The notes under the pieces were generated by a model, which was not told the DNA's origin, searched no databases, and worked only from the letters and a program-made list of their open reading frames with translations. Below, one piece after another: positions 33,737-44,805 of a DNA stretch of 45,101 bases (the first letter of the stretch is position 1; each line of letters begins with the position of its first letter). Origin of the DNA: Clostridiales bacterium DTU053 (GTDB lineage: Bacteria > Bacillota > Clostridia > Oscillospirales > Acutalibacteraceae); contig LFSO01000018.1 of assembly GCA_001512765.1 (NCBI GenBank), positions 1 through 45,101 on the forward strand, read 5' to 3'. The position numbers and the translations under genes are program-made.

Positions 33737-34864
33737 TTAACTGCTCAGCTCGGCGATTATAGTGTTGGACACAAGAAAGCCCTGTTTGGTAAGTGAGATT
33801 GAGTCCTCACTAATGTTCAATAGATTTGTGCCCTTGTATTTTTTTGCTTTATCTAAAACCTTTTCAAAACAGCCTTTGCCGAAACGCCGCTCTGTGTCAT
33901 GACGGATTAGACCTTCCGCAAGTCTGAGGCGGAGCATAAGGTATTCCTCAAAGTCGCCTCCGCTGCCGTCGGGAATAGGTTTGCTGCCTTTAATATATTC
34001 ATCAATATCCCTTGTGTTGAAAAATCTCTTTCCCTCAAAGAAGGAATGGGCGGAGACGCCGAGACCTATATACTCGTCCAAGTTCCAGTATTTGTAATTG
34101 TGCCTTGAAATATGACCCTTTTTACAAAAGTTTGAGATTTCGTACTGCTCAAAACCCTTTTCCTGAAGATACTCCGCGGCGAAAAGGTACAAATCGCAGA
34201 CGGCGTCCTCATCGGGGAGGTTCATTTTCTTTGCTCCCTCGATACTCAGCTTTTCATAAAATGGAGTGCCCTCCTCAGCTTTGAGGATATACGCGCTTAC
34301 ATGGGTCACTCCCGCGTCGGCGCAGAAATCAATGCTGTTTTTAAGGCTTTCGGTATTCTGAAAGGGAAGCCCCAGCATTAAATCAAGGGAGATATTATTA
34401 AAGCCCGCTTTTTTTGCATTTAGCGCCGCTTGCTTTGCGGCGTCGGCGTCGGTGAGCCTTCCGATTGCCTTTCTTTCCCTCGGGTCTGCGCTTTGAAGCC
34501 CCAGGGAGATGCGGTTAAAACCGCTGTCAATAAGGCGGCTGAAGAAATCGCCGCCGCAGGAGGAGGGATTGCACTCGGCGGTAATCTCCGCGTCGGGGCT
34601 TATATCAAATACTTTTCTGAGATGCAAAAGGATATCGGACAGTCTTTCGGCACCAATGAATGACGGAGTGCCGCCGCCGAAATAGACTGTATCCGCTTTT
34701 ATTTTGTTTTTCCTTTTATATCCCTCCGCCTCCCGCTTTAAGGCGTCTACATACCTATCTATTATATCGCCGGAGGGCACTACGGAGCAGAAGTCGCAGT
34801 AGTGGCATTTGGACTTGCAAAAGGGGATATGAACATATATCCCCTTTTTGTCTTTACTGTTCAT
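33737..34864 (-). CDS. hemW: HemW-type radical SAM protein
   Basis: HemW is a heme-binding radical SAM protein, once annotated as oxygen-independent coproporphyrinogen III oxidase and now viewed as a heme chaperone. The 375-residue product from ATG 34864 has Cys16, Cys20 and Cys23 (CKSKCHYC) for the cluster, YFGGGTPS near 58 and the C-terminal HemN domain. The ATG overlaps the lepA stop by 11 nt; an upstream in-frame start has no family support. No other heme gene is in the window. lepA-hemW order is as in Bacillus. Confidence 0.93.
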   Translation of the reverse strand: MNSKDKKGIYVHIPFCKSKCHYCDFCSVVPSGDIIDRYVDALKREAEGYKRKNKIKADTVYFGGGTPSFIGAERLSDILLHLRKVFDISPDAEITAECNPSSCGGDFFSRLIDSGFNRISLGLQSADPRERKAIGRLTDADAAKQAALNAKKAGFNNISLDLMLGLPFQNTESLKNSIDFCADAGVTHVSAYILKAEEGTPFYEKLSIEGAKKMNLPDEDAVCDLYLFAAEYLQEKGFEQYEISNFCKKGHISRHNYKYWNLDEYIGLGVSAHSFFEGKRFFNTRDIDEYIKGSKPIPDGSGGDFEEYLMLRLRLAEGLIRHDTERRFGKGCFEKVLDKAKKYKGTNLLNISEDSISLTKQGFLVSNTIIAELSS

Positions 34865-36662
34865 CGAGCTTGAGCACCGCAAGGAATGCCTCTTGAGGCA
34901 CTTCCACAGAGCCGAACTGGCGCATTCTCTTTTTGCCCTCTTTCTGCTTTTCAAGCAGCTTTTTCTTTCTTGTAATGTCGCCGCCGTAGCACTTCGCGAG
35001 GACATCCTTTCTGAGAGCCTTTACGGTCTCCCTTGCTATGACCTTGCCGCCGATTGCTACTTGAATCGGCACTTCGAACATATGCCTCGGGATGTTTTCT
35101 TTCAGCTTCTCCGCGATTCTTCTTGCCCTCTGGTATGCCTTTTCCTCATGAACCATGAATGAGAGGGCGTCTATAACCTCGCCGTTAAGAAGCACATCCA
35201 GCTTTACTATCTTAGACTGCTGATAGCCCGCCAGCTCGTAGTCAAGGGAGGCGTAGCCCTTTGTGCGGGATTTGAGAGCGTCGAAAAAGTCGTAGATAAT
35301 CTCGTTAAGGGGCAGAATATAACTAATATCCACACGCTCGGGGGTGATGTAAACCATGTCCAGGTACACTCCCCTGCGGTTTTGGCAAAGCTCCATAATC
35401 GCGCCAACATAGTCGGGCGGGGAGAAAATATGCGCCCTTGCGATAGGCTCCTCTATAAAGTCAATGTCCGCGGGGTCGGGGAAGTGGGTCGGGTTGTCGA
35501 CCTCTATTACCCTGCCGTCTCTTAGATGCACCTTGTAAATAACCGCGGGAACGGTGGAGATAAGGTCAAGGTCGTATTCTCTTTCAAGACGCTCCTGAAC
35601 GATTTCAAGATGGAGAAGTCCCAGGAAGCCGCATCTGAAGCCAAAGCCCAAAGCTCCCGAGGTTTCGGGCTCGAAAGATAAAGCGGCGTCGTTGAGCCTT
35701 AGTTTCTCCAAAGCCTCTTTAAGGCTTTCGTAATCGGCGCCGTCGGCAGGGTAAATGCCGCAGAAAACCATGGGGTTTGCCTTGCGGTAGCCTGCCAAAG
35801 GCTCCTTTGCGGGGTTGTTTACTAAGGTAATGGTATCGCCCACGCTTGCCTGACTTACGGTTTTAATGGAGGCGGTTATATAGCCTACCTCACCCGCGGA
35901 AAGTCCCTTGCAGGGCTGCAGGCTGGTGGGGCGCATATAACCTGTTTCAACAACGGTAAAAGTAGCTCCCGTGGACATCATTTTCATGGTGTCGCCAGGC
36001 TTTATTGAGCCGTCCATTATCCTTACATATACGACGACTCCCTTGTAGCTGTCGTAATAGGAGTCAAATATAAGAGCCTTTAAAGGAGCGTTTTCGTCGC
36101 CCTTTGGCGGTGGAACCAGCTTTACAATGTTCTCCAGAACCGCCTCCACATTCTCGCCCGTTTTGGCTGAGATTCTGGGAGCCTCGGAGCAGTCAAGACC
36201 TATAAACTCCTCAATATCCCTTGCCACCCTGTCAGGGTCGGCGGCGGGGAGGTCGATTTTGTTTATAACGGGCACTAATTCAAGGTTATTGTCAAGGGCA
36301 AGATATGTATTTGCCATTGTCTGCGCCTCTATGCCCTGGGTTGCGTCAACGATAAGCACCGCTCCCTCGCATGCGGCAAGGGAGCGTGAGACCTCATAGT
36401 TAAAGTCCACATGACCGGGTGTGTCTATAAGATTCAAAACATAATCATTGCCGTCCTTTGCCTTGTACTCAAGGCGGACAGCGTGCGCTTTAATTGTAAT
36501 TCCTCTTTCTCTCTCCAGGTCCATGGAGTCAAGCAGCTGCTGGGTCATCTCCCTTGACTGCACGGAATTTGTAAGCTCAAGGAGCCTGTCCGCAAGGGTT
36601 GACTTGCCATGGTCAATATGGGCAATAATCGAGAAATTCCTTATAAATTCCTTGTTGCTCAT
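34854..36662 (-). CDS. lepA: Elongation factor 4 (LepA)
   Basis: LepA is a ribosome-associated GTPase that affects initiation or back-translocation. The 602-residue protein has the G1 motif AHIDHGKST at 14-22, DTPGH near 80, NKIDLP near 134, domains II-V and the conserved C-terminal domain ([22 protein letters not shown] near 560). The ATG has AAAGGTACG upstream. It lies 24 nt after yitT in the obgE operon. Confidence 0.97.
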   Translation of the reverse strand: MSNKEFIRNFSIIAHIDHGKSTLADRLLELTNSVQSREMTQQLLDSMDLERERGITIKAHAVRLEYKAKDGNDYVLNLIDTPGHVDFNYEVSRSLAACEGAVLIVDATQGIEAQTMANTYLALDNNLELVPVINKIDLPAADPDRVARDIEEFIGLDCSEAPRISAKTGENVEAVLENIVKLVPPPKGDENAPLKALIFDSYYDSYKGVVVYVRIMDGSIKPGDTMKMMSTGATFTVVETGYMRPTSLQPCKGLSAGEVGYITASIKTVSQASVGDTITLVNNPAKEPLAGYRKANPMVFCGIYPADGADYESLKEALEKLRLNDAALSFEPETSGALGFGFRCGFLGLLHLEIVQERLEREYDLDLISTVPAVIYKVHLRDGRVIEVDNPTHFPDPADIDFIEEPIARAHIFSPPDYVGAIMELCQNRRGVYLDMVYITPERVDISYILPLNEIIYDFFDALKSRTKGYASLDYELAGYQQSKIVKLDVLLNGEVIDALSFMVHEEKAYQRARRIAEKLKENIPRHMFEVPIQVAIGGKVIARETVKALRKDVLAKCYGGDITRKKKLLEKQKEGKKRMRQFGSVEVPQEAFLAVLKLDEQ

Positions 36663-37557
36663 ATATCGTACCTTTCATTTTAATTCTCAGATTACATCGC
36701 CCCGGTGGGGTTTAAAGCCGAGTCCGAAAACATCGCCCGCCTGGGATACTATGATAAACGGGTTTTCGTCTATGCTGCGGGCTATTCTCATTATAAGGGC
36801 GACCTCGTTTGCCCTTGTTACGCAAAGGAGCATGCTCCTCTCTTTGCCGGTATAGCCGCCCGTGACGGGGAGAATGGTAACGCCTCGGCTGGTTTCGTTT
36901 GTGATTGCCTTCGCAATCTCCCGACCCTTGTCGGTCACAATCTGAATCATCTTGTTGTTTGTGGTGCCGTACAATAGGTAGTCGATTGCCTTGCTGCTGA
37001 TGTAAAACGCGATTATGGCGTAGAGCACGCTTTCAATGCTCTTGTAAGCTATGCCTGCCACAATGACCACCATCATATCAAGGACCAGCATAAAGCTGCC
37101 CATTGATATGTGGGGGAACTTTAGTTTCATAAGTTTACCGATTATATCCACGCCGCCGGTTGTGGCGCCTCGGATAAAAACAAGTCCCAGACCCGCTCCC
37201 GAGAAAACTCCGCCAAAGAGGGCGGCAAGGAGCTTGTCGCCCGAATAGACGGGGAGAAAGCCCGCCGTAATGTCTATCACTACCGACGCCAAAACCGTCG
37301 CGACAACGGTTCTGAACAAAAACTTTTTGCCAAAGAAGATTAAAGACAAAATGAAAAGAGGGATATTAAGGAGAATGACCGTTGTGCCTATGGGCAAACC
37401 AAAGAGGTAGTTACCGACGGTCGCTAGACCCGTTACTCCCCCGGGAGCAATGTGGTTTGGAGCGGTAAAGCAGTTGACCGAAATCGCGTAAAGCGCGCTT
37501 CCCACAATAAAGAAAAACGCGTCCGCCACAAGCTGCCTCATAGGGTCCTTGGGAGTG

Positions 37558-39370
<1,813 letters not shown>

Positions 39371-39377
39371 TCAGATT

Positions 39378-39406
39378 ATTGTATCATGAGAGGAAGTCTT
39401 TGGCAA
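39378..39406 (-). promoter_or_regulatory. Sigma-A-type promoter of the obgE operon
   Basis: TTGCCA and TACAAT on the minus strand are 17 bp apart; transcription would start near 39371, with a leader of about 35 nt. It lies between obgE and the 76-residue gene, so obgE can be read independently of that gene. Confidence 0.7.
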
Positions 39407-39448
39407 CCGAAAATTATCTCTGCCCTTGATTTATATAGGGAAAGAGCT

Positions 39449-39679
39449 TTATGAAAACTTCTTTTTATATAAGGAATTGAGATATTCGTCCCCGTAATAG
39501 TCGGATAAATCATCTTCATCGGAATCTATATCTGAAACTGCGTCAACAATATGAGCGTAGCTTTCCTCTTCAAATCTGTTTTTAGGAGGCGTTTGATAAA
39601 GACCCGTAGCGTCAAAGAACGAAACGGCACCCATTCTGCTTATATCGGGGTTTTTAAGTTTTTTAATCCTTTTATACAT
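39449..39679 (-). CDS. Hypothetical acidic small protein
   Basis: A 76-residue protein with a lysine-rich start (MYKRIKKLKNPDISRMG), a middle with no known motif and a strongly acidic stretch (DSDEDDLSDYYGDEY) before a basic tail. The ribosome binding site AAAGGAGG is excellent, which supports it as a real gene. It lacks signal or membrane segments. It is upstream of obgE in the same direction and directly downstream of the large AT-rich gene-free stretch. No homologous family is recognised. Confidence 0.65.
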   Translation of the reverse strand: MYKRIKKLKNPDISRMGAVSFFDATGLYQTPPKNRFEEESYAHIVDAVSDIDSDEDDLSDYYGDEYLNSLYKKKFS

Positions 39680-39933
39680 GGTTTTTCCTCCTTTTATATT
39701 TTGTTTAACTTAGTATTTGCACTAAAGGTCCGATTATAAATAGGGCTTATAGTTTCATAAGTTTGCCTTAAGATTAGCGTTTAAATTTTATAATGGATTT
39801 AAAGAGGAAAAACCGAAAATGTTTCTGCGTGACTTTGCCCCAAAAAAATTTATCTATATGCGGCTTGTCCTGTTTTTATGAAAAGAGGACATATATAAAG
39901 CTTTGATTATTAAATACAGTGTTTACTTTTTGT

Positions 39934-39947
39934 TGCATTTAAATGCA
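39934..39947. repeat. 14-bp perfect palindrome
   Basis: TGCATTTAAATGCA reads the same on both strands. It lies 10 bp from a second perfect palindrome. Chance alone makes such a pair unlikely though not impossible in AT-rich DNA; an operator is a natural explanation. Confidence 0.6.
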
Positions 39948-39957
39948 TGAGATAATG

Positions 39958-39973
39958 AACGGTATATACCGTT
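39958..39973. repeat. 16-bp perfect palindrome
   Basis: AACGGTATATACCGTT is a perfect 16-bp palindrome with CG-rich shoulders, of the type bound by dimeric repressors. No regulator gene is nearby and no promoter clearly overlaps it. Confidence 0.6.
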
Positions 39974-40264
39974 GAATATTTTCCCTAAAAATTACATTCA
40001 GAGGGTGTAGAAATTCGTGTAAAGTTTTTTTCTTTACAATTTTTCGGGCTATTTTTCCTAATTGGAAAAACAACGCTGAAATTTTGAACATTTTCAACAG
40101 AGTTTTGAACATACGCAAGTAAATAGCTTTACATTAAAATTTTTGCCCTTATCGCATACGAAAGCAGAGAAGCGCATAATATTTAATTGATTTCGCAAGT
40201 TTTTGTATAAATATACCGAATATTTTCTAATATTTTCCGTATGATTTCTAAATTTTTTAAAACG

Positions 40265-40303
40265 AATCTTGTCGCAAATTGCGTTTTATTTTTGGACAAG
40301 ATT
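40265..40303. repeat. Inverted repeat with inner stem
   Basis: AATCTTGTC (40265-40273) pairs with GACAAGATT (40295-40303), nine perfect base pairs; between them GCAA/TTGC can form a small inner stem (40274-40282). In RNA this is a modest stem-loop; in DNA it could be a binding site. Confidence 0.5.
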
Positions 40304-40394
40304 TCCCCGGAAAAGCATTATTAGAAGATGACGCAACCGAGGAAAACTTGCCGCTAAGAATCGCGCAATAGAAATGATTTTAAATTTAAACGCA

Positions 40395-40422
40395 AAAAAA
40401 GCGGCGCCCGAAAGAGCGCCGC
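40395..40422 (-). terminator. Rho-independent terminator of tyrS
   Basis: A GC-rich stem GCGGCGC/GCGCCGC (40401-40422) with an eight-base loop lies 21 nt after the tyrS stop codon and is followed on the minus strand by seven T residues. Confidence 0.88.
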
Positions 40423-40443
40423 CGTCAATTTTTTAAGTTTGGT

Positions 40444-41673
40444 TTACTTCTTCAGTACAGCCTTGTGGAATACCTTTTTGCCCTTCTTTATAATTACATG
40501 ACCCTTTTCAAAGTCGGAGGCTGAGAGGCTTGCGAAGGTGTCGGAGATTTTTTCGTCGTCAACCGTGATGCCGCCCTGCTGAATAAGTCTCCTTGCCTCG
40601 CCTTTGGAGGGCGCAAGCTTTGTGGCGACAAGCAGGTCGGCGACGGAAATTTTGCCGTCAACGAACAAATCCTCAGTCAGCTCGGTGGTGGGCATGTTAG
40701 CGTCGGAAACGCCCTTTTGGAACAGAGCTCTTGATGCCTCAAGCGCCTTCTGAGCCTCATCCTTGCCGTGGACAAGGGCGGTTACCTCGTAGGCGAGCAC
40801 CTCCTTGACTTTATTCAGCTCGCTGCCCTCGTACTTTTCGTACTCGGCTATCTGCTCCACGGGCACAAAGGTTAGCATCTTAAGGCAGTTGATGACATCG
40901 CTGTCGTCCACATTGCGCCAGTACTGGAAGAACTCATAGGGCGAGGTCTTTTCGGGGTCAAGCCACAGGGCGCCCTTTTCGGTCTTGCCCATCTTTCTGC
41001 CGTCGGAGGTAAGCAAAAGCTTAAAGGTCATGCCGTAAACCTCAGCGCCGTCCGCCCTTCTGTTAAGCTCAACGCCGCCTATGATGTTGCTCCACTGGTC
41101 GTCTCCGCCAAGCTGCATAATGCAGTTGTAATGCCTTCTGAGATGCAGGAAGTCGTAGCTTTGCATTATCATGTAATTCAGCTCAAAGAAGGAAAGTCCT
41201 CTTTCAAGCCTTTGTTTGTAGCACTCTGCGGCAAGCATTCTGTTGACGGAGAAGTGAACGCCCACATCTCTAAGCATATCGACATAGTTAAGTTTCAGCA
41301 GCCAGTCGGCGTTGTTGACTAAAATAGCCTTTCCGTCGGAAAAGTCAACGAGTCTTGACATCTGAGTCTTAAAGCACTCGATATTATGCTGGATTTCTTC
41401 TTTTGAAAGCATTTTGCGCATTTCCGTCTTGCCCGACGGGTCGCCGATAAGACCCGTGCCGCCGCCGAAAAGGATAATGGGGGTGTGACCGGCTTTTTGC
41501 AGATGGGAGATAACCATAATCTGCACAAAGTGTCCCACATGAAGGCTGTCTGCGGTGGGGTCAAAACCGATATAGAACCTGATTTTATCTTTTGTCAGAA
41601 GCTCTTTGATTTTTTCTTCATCGGTCATTTGAGCTATAATGCCTCTTGCCATCAGCTCGTCAAAAACATTCAT
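40444..41673 (-). CDS. tyrS: Tyrosyl-tRNA synthetase
   Basis: TyrS attaches tyrosine to tRNA-Tyr. The 409-residue class I enzyme has the HIGH-type motif in PTADSLHVGHF near 45-55, KMGKT (KMSKS-type) near 230, and a C-terminal S4 RNA-binding domain from about 345. The opening 'MNVFDELMARGIIAQ' is typical. The start has GGGAGG seven bases upstream. Expression is controlled by a T-box leader directly upstream, so readthrough should rise when tyrosine is scarce. Confidence 0.97.
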   Translation of the reverse strand: MNVFDELMARGIIAQMTDEEKIKELLTKDKIRFYIGFDPTADSLHVGHFVQIMVISHLQKAGHTPIILFGGGTGLIGDPSGKTEMRKMLSKEEIQHNIECFKTQMSRLVDFSDGKAILVNNADWLLKLNYVDMLRDVGVHFSVNRMLAAECYKQRLERGLSFFELNYMIMQSYDFLHLRRHYNCIMQLGGDDQWSNIIGGVELNRRADGAEVYGMTFKLLLTSDGRKMGKTEKGALWLDPEKTSPYEFFQYWRNVDDSDVINCLKMLTFVPVEQIAEYEKYEGSELNKVKEVLAYEVTALVHGKDEAQKALEASRALFQKGVSDANMPTTELTEDLFVDGKISVADLLVATKLAPSKGEARRLIQQGGITVDDEKISDTFASLSASDFEKGHVIIKKGKKVFHKAVLKK

Positions 41674-41712
41674 GATATTGTCCTCCCGTATATTAAAAGC
41701 TTATAGTCTATC

Positions 41713-41990
41713 AAAAAAGCCCCCTGCAAAAGCAGAGGGCGAATAACCGCGGTACCACCTCAATTTGATGCGCAAGGCATCCTCTCTGACGGCGTCGAAA
41801 AACCGATTACCGTCGCAGCCTTTAACGGGGCTAATTCGTCTGCTCCTACTGAAACTCTGAGTTTGTTCAGAGCAGCGGCTCGGAAATGTATTTCGCAGCC
41901 GGCTCACGCTTTCTTCCACCAACCGAAAGCTCTCTATGCATCACCCATGCTGTTACTTCTTTTCGTCATCGCCTTTTGCTGTTTAGTTGT
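41713..41990 (-). promoter_or_regulatory. T-box riboswitch, tyrosine-specific, upstream of tyrS
   Basis: The minus-strand leader of about 280 nt contains the T-box core GAGGTGGTACCGCGG (41746-41760), which pairs with the uncharged tRNA acceptor end, followed by the terminator stem GCCCTCTGC/GCAGGGGGC (41719-41740) and six T. In stem I near 41890 the loop GAAATACATTT presents UAC, a tyrosine codon, as specifier, fitting the downstream gene. A GATGA/AGAAG-type kink-turn element lies near 41965. The exact borders are approximate. Confidence 0.93.
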
Positions 41991-41996
41991 AATAAT

Positions 41997-42024
41997 ATTA
42001 TAGCCATGGATTTCCTTTTGTCAA
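41997..42024 (-). promoter_or_regulatory. Sigma-A promoter of the tyrS T-box leader
   Basis: TTGACA and TATAAT on the minus strand, both perfect, are 16 bp apart; transcription would start near 41990 at the head of the T-box. Confidence 0.85.
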
Positions 42025-42062
42025 TATTGTTATAGCCGTTTGGCTCAATGAAGCTTTGCAAA

Positions 42063-42728
42063 TCAGTCATTGAAATAGCTTTTGATTTTTTCGTAGATTT
42101 CGACTATTTTAAAGCGCACCTCGAATTTGGGGTTTTTCTCTATGAGTCTGGCTCCCCCGCTTGTGAGAATCGCGTCGATTTTCACATCTTTGTCGTCATG
42201 CTCCTCGGCGGCGGGGAGACACAGAGGCGGGAACATTACGCACCACCAGTTTTTTCCCTCGCCGGAGCCTATTATAACTTTGACAGCTCTGTATTTTCCC
42301 GCGGGCAGAGTTTTGTCCTCATAGCTTCTGGTGTCAAAATACTCTTCGGTAAGTTCTACCTTAACATCATAATTATAGCCCATTTCCCTTGCGGTATCCT
42401 CGGCAAGGGTCTCAAGGCGCTCGGCGGCGGCTGCGATTTTCTCCGCTGCGCTGTCAGCGTCTTCCGCGCCCGCAAAGATGTCCGCTCCCTCGGTTAAGAG
42501 CTTATCGCGGATTTTGAGTTTAAGAGCCTGGTCCTCCTCGCTGTCGGAGTTGGCAAGGATATGCAGCCTCAACACATTATCCCTTACCTCTTTGCAGTTT
42601 GTGCTGAACGCCGCCGTGCTGATTATGCAGGAAATAAGTATAAGTACAATGACCGCAGCCTGAACAAAGCCGTTTTTGGAAAGCTTTGAGGCGCTTTTAT
42701 TAAATGCCGACAAAACCTTATTTTTCAT
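42063..42728 (-). CDS. spoIIR: Stage II sporulation protein R
   Basis: SpoIIR is made in the forespore and secreted to trigger SpoIIGA, which cleaves pro-sigma-E in the mother cell. The 221-residue protein has an N-terminal signal segment (about 22-42), then the family motifs LRLHILANSDS near 53-63, LKLKIRDKLL near 69-78 and GKNWWCVMFPPLC near 155-167. The ATG has GGAGGA at five bases. A sigma-F-like promoter lies upstream. It is divergent from ypeB. Confidence 0.94.
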   Translation of the reverse strand: MKNKVLSAFNKSASKLSKNGFVQAAVIVLILISCIISTAAFSTNCKEVRDNVLRLHILANSDSEEDQALKLKIRDKLLTEGADIFAGAEDADSAAEKIAAAAERLETLAEDTAREMGYNYDVKVELTEEYFDTRSYEDKTLPAGKYRAVKVIIGSGEGKNWWCVMFPPLCLPAAEEHDDKDVKIDAILTSGGARLIEKNPKFEVRFKIVEIYEKIKSYFND

Positions 42729-42782
42729 AATATCCTCCGATTTTAAACAATATGTACACTGAGAGTATTAACAGAAATAGGT

Positions 42783-42812
42783 AATTTATTCCTGCATTAG
42801 CAAAAATTATGC
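42783..42812 (-). promoter_or_regulatory. Possible sigma-F promoter of spoIIR
   Basis: On the minus strand GCATA (-35) and GGAATAAATT (-10) are 15 bp apart, close to the forespore sigma-F pattern (GYATA, about 15 bp, GGnnAnAnTR) with two mismatches in the -10. spoIIR is under sigma-F control in Bacillus, which fits. Prediction only. Confidence 0.5.
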
Positions 42813-42838
42813 ATAAAGACGCTCCTTAAAAAGAGGGA

Positions 42839-42867
42839 GCATAATTTTTCTTACTGAGGAAAATATA
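42839..42867 (+). promoter_or_regulatory. Possible forespore (sigma-F/G) promoter of ypeB
   Basis: GCATA and GGAAAATATA on the plus strand are 14 bp apart, partly matching the forespore promoter pattern. It lies about 165 bp before the ypeB start. ypeB is a forespore gene in Bacillus. The rest of the 303-bp gap contains an inverted repeat GCTCC/GGAGC (42821-42840) and nothing else I recognise. Confidence 0.35.
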
Positions 42868-43031
42868 AAAACAGAAAATCAGACTAATTTCGGCAAAGCA
42901 ATATTTGGAGTCTGACCTTCTAAAAAAGGCGCAGGGAGAAGATTTGCCAAATTTTAATTCAAGCAAAATTTGCATTATAGGACCTTCGCGGCAAAAAATA
43001 TCAAGGATAATACTCGAAAGGAGTCTTGAAA

Positions 43032-44384
43032 GTGAAACACGGTTTGTCAAGACGAGGCAAAATCAGAATCATCTCATTTTTGTCAATACTGGTGCTCGTT
43101 CTGTCCATTTGGGGCGGCATTGAGACATATAAAAGGCGCACATATCAGCAGCTTGTAAAAATATCTCAGGAGCGCGCTCTGGCAGAGCTGGGCAACTATG
43201 TTACCAATATAAGCGTTGCGCTTCAAAAGGGCAGGTATGCCAATACCCCGCCGATGATAGCGAATCTTGCCTCCTCGCTTTGGAGAGAGGCTACGGGAGC
43301 TAAGACTTGTCTTTCTCAGCTTGAAAGCGGCGGAACTCAGCTTTACAACACCTACAAATTCCTTTCGCAGGTCGGCGAATTCACCATGGCGCTGAACAGA
43401 AAGGTGGCTGCCGATGAGCATATTACCGATGAGGAAAGAAAACAGCTGGACGAGCTGCTTAAATACGCTCAGTCGCTGGCCGACCAGATTAACTATATGC
43501 AGTCCATGTACGAAAACGACGCTTTGACATTTGACGCTAAAAAGCAGGGACTGCTCTTAAGCGACGCGGCGGATACCCAGAAACTGAGCTATGTTGAGGG
43601 TATCGCTAATGCGGAGCAGACAATGACCGACTATCCGACTCTGCTTTACGACGGTCCCTTCTCGGACAATATCGACCAGAAGGAATCCAAACTCTTAAAG
43701 GAATCCGACCCCGTTTCAAGGGAGGAGGCAAGAAAGATTGCGGCGTCCTTCCTGGGAGCTGACCCGTCGCAGGTTGCGGACGCGGGTGATGAGGAAGGCA
43801 AAATGGCCGCGTATCTGTTCTCCTATGAATCAAAGGTTATAAACATCACAAAGAAGGGCGGCTTTATCTCCTATATGCTTTGCAGCGATTTTGCGGGCGA
43901 GGAGAAGATTGACCAGCGTCAGGCGGTTGATATCGCAAAGAAATACCTTGAAAAACACGGCTACAAGAATATGAAGGAGAGCTATTTCTCCACCAACGAC
44001 GGTATTTGCACCATCAACTTCGCCTATATGGAAGACGATGTGGTCTGCTACCCCGACCTTATCAAGGTAAATGTGGCTCTTGACACGGGCAATGTCTGCG
44101 GCATTGACGCAAGAGGCTATATAATGAATCACCACGAAAGAAAGATTCCTGAGAATATCGTAAGCTCCGACAAGGCTAAGCAGTCGCTGAGCAAGAACCT
44201 CACAGTTCAGGATGTTCAGCTTGCATTTATCCCCAAGGACAACGGCGATGAGGAGCTGACCTATGAGTTCCTTTGCAAGAGCAAGGATGACCAGGATGTT
44301 CTTGTTTATATAAATGTTGACTCTCTTGAGGAATCCGAGATTCTGATACTCCTCTACACCGACGGCGGCATGCTGACAAAATAA
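43032..44384 (+). CDS. ypeB: Germination protein YpeB
   Basis: YpeB is needed to place and stabilise the cortex-lytic enzyme SleB in spores. The 450-residue protein has a membrane segment near the N-terminus (about 13-30), a helical domain with repeated conserved stretches (WREATGAKTCLSQL near 86) and C-terminal PepSY-type repeats (two to three copies after 215). I start at GTG 43032 because AAAGGAG lies eight bases upstream; the in-frame TTG at 43026 is only two bases from it. sleB, the usual neighbour, is not in the window. Confidence 0.9.
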   Translation: MKHGLSRRGKIRIISFLSILVLVLSIWGGIETYKRRTYQQLVKISQERALAELGNYVTNISVALQKGRYANTPPMIANLASSLWREATGAKTCLSQLESGGTQLYNTYKFLSQVGEFTMALNRKVAADEHITDEERKQLDELLKYAQSLADQINYMQSMYENDALTFDAKKQGLLLSDAADTQKLSYVEGIANAEQTMTDYPTLLYDGPFSDNIDQKESKLLKESDPVSREEARKIAASFLGADPSQVADAGDEEGKMAAYLFSYESKVINITKKGGFISYMLCSDFAGEEKIDQRQAVDIAKKYLEKHGYKNMKESYFSTNDGICTINFAYMEDDVVCYPDLIKVNVALDTGNVCGIDARGYIMNHHERKIPENIVSSDKAKQSLSKNLTVQDVQLAFIPKDNGDEELTYEFLCKSKDDQDVLVYINVDSLEESEILILLYTDGGMLTK

Positions 44385-44478
44385 CCGCAATTGGTGTCGA
44401 ATTTTGAGAATAAAGAAAATTTAACAGGGCATACTTTGATGGGATATACCCACACACAGAAACGAAAGGAAGAATACA

Positions 44479-44730
44479 ATGAAAAAGACTATTGTGCTTC
44501 TTTGCGCACTTTTAATAGCCTTTGCGGTGCTCTTTACTGCCTGCAACAAAGCCGGCGACAAGGATAAGATGACCATGGACAACCAGACAACCACACAGCC
44601 TGCCGGCAACATCACAACCGCAAACGAAACCACCTCCAAGGGCGCGGTAGAAAGCAAGGCAGAGGAAATCGGCACAACCATTAAGGATAACCTTGAAAGC
44701 ATTGGCGAAGGCGTCTCCACAAACGCATAA
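44479..44730 (+). CDS. Small Thr-rich lipoprotein
   Basis: An 83-residue protein with a lipoprotein signal (lipobox LFTAC, Cys at about 22) and a short mature part rich in Thr, Asn and Lys, ending in a possible amphipathic helix (SKAEEIGTTIKDNLESIGEG). Ribosome binding site AAAGGAAG. It lies 94 nt after ypeB, possibly read from the same transcript. No known domain; function unknown. Confidence 0.75.
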   Translation: MKKTIVLLCALLIAFAVLFTACNKAGDKDKMTMDNQTTTQPAGNITTANETTSKGAVESKAEEIGTTIKDNLESIGEGVSTNA

Positions 44731-44756
44731 AAAAGCCTCCCGTATAAAACGGGAGG
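44728..44756 (-). terminator. Terminator serving the CAP-domain gene (minus strand)
   Basis: An 8-bp stem CCTCCCGT/ACGGGAGG with loop ATAAA (44736-44756) has six T on its minus-strand exit side and none on the plus side. It lies next to the small lipoprotein stop codon, so it best serves the minus-strand gene from the right edge. Confidence 0.65.
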
Positions 44757-44805
44757 TCATCAATTCTATCAGATAAGTCTATAATACTGAAATCTCACTA
44801 AATAT

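Larger units (their letters stand above)
39740..40394. other. AT-rich gene-free region with palindromes and inverted repeats
   Basis: About 650 bp between the 76-residue gene and the tyrS terminator contain no open frame of at least 60 codons on either strand, and I could not fit a tRNA, 6S RNA or known riboswitch. It is much richer in A and T than its neighbours. It holds two perfect palindromes (39934-39947, 39958-39973), short stems such as TGTAAAG/CTTTACA (from 40018) and TTTTTCC/GGAAAAA (from 40053), and an inverted repeat at 40265-40303. Confidence 0.6.

Noticed and set aside
41701-41922. 73-codon minus-strand frame upstream of tyrS
   Set aside because: It covers the T-box core and terminator, so it is untranslated leader RNA.
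44780-44785. TATAAT between the two right-hand hairpins
   Set aside because: No acceptable -35 and only a 40-nt transcript to the next terminator; chance in AT-rich DNA.
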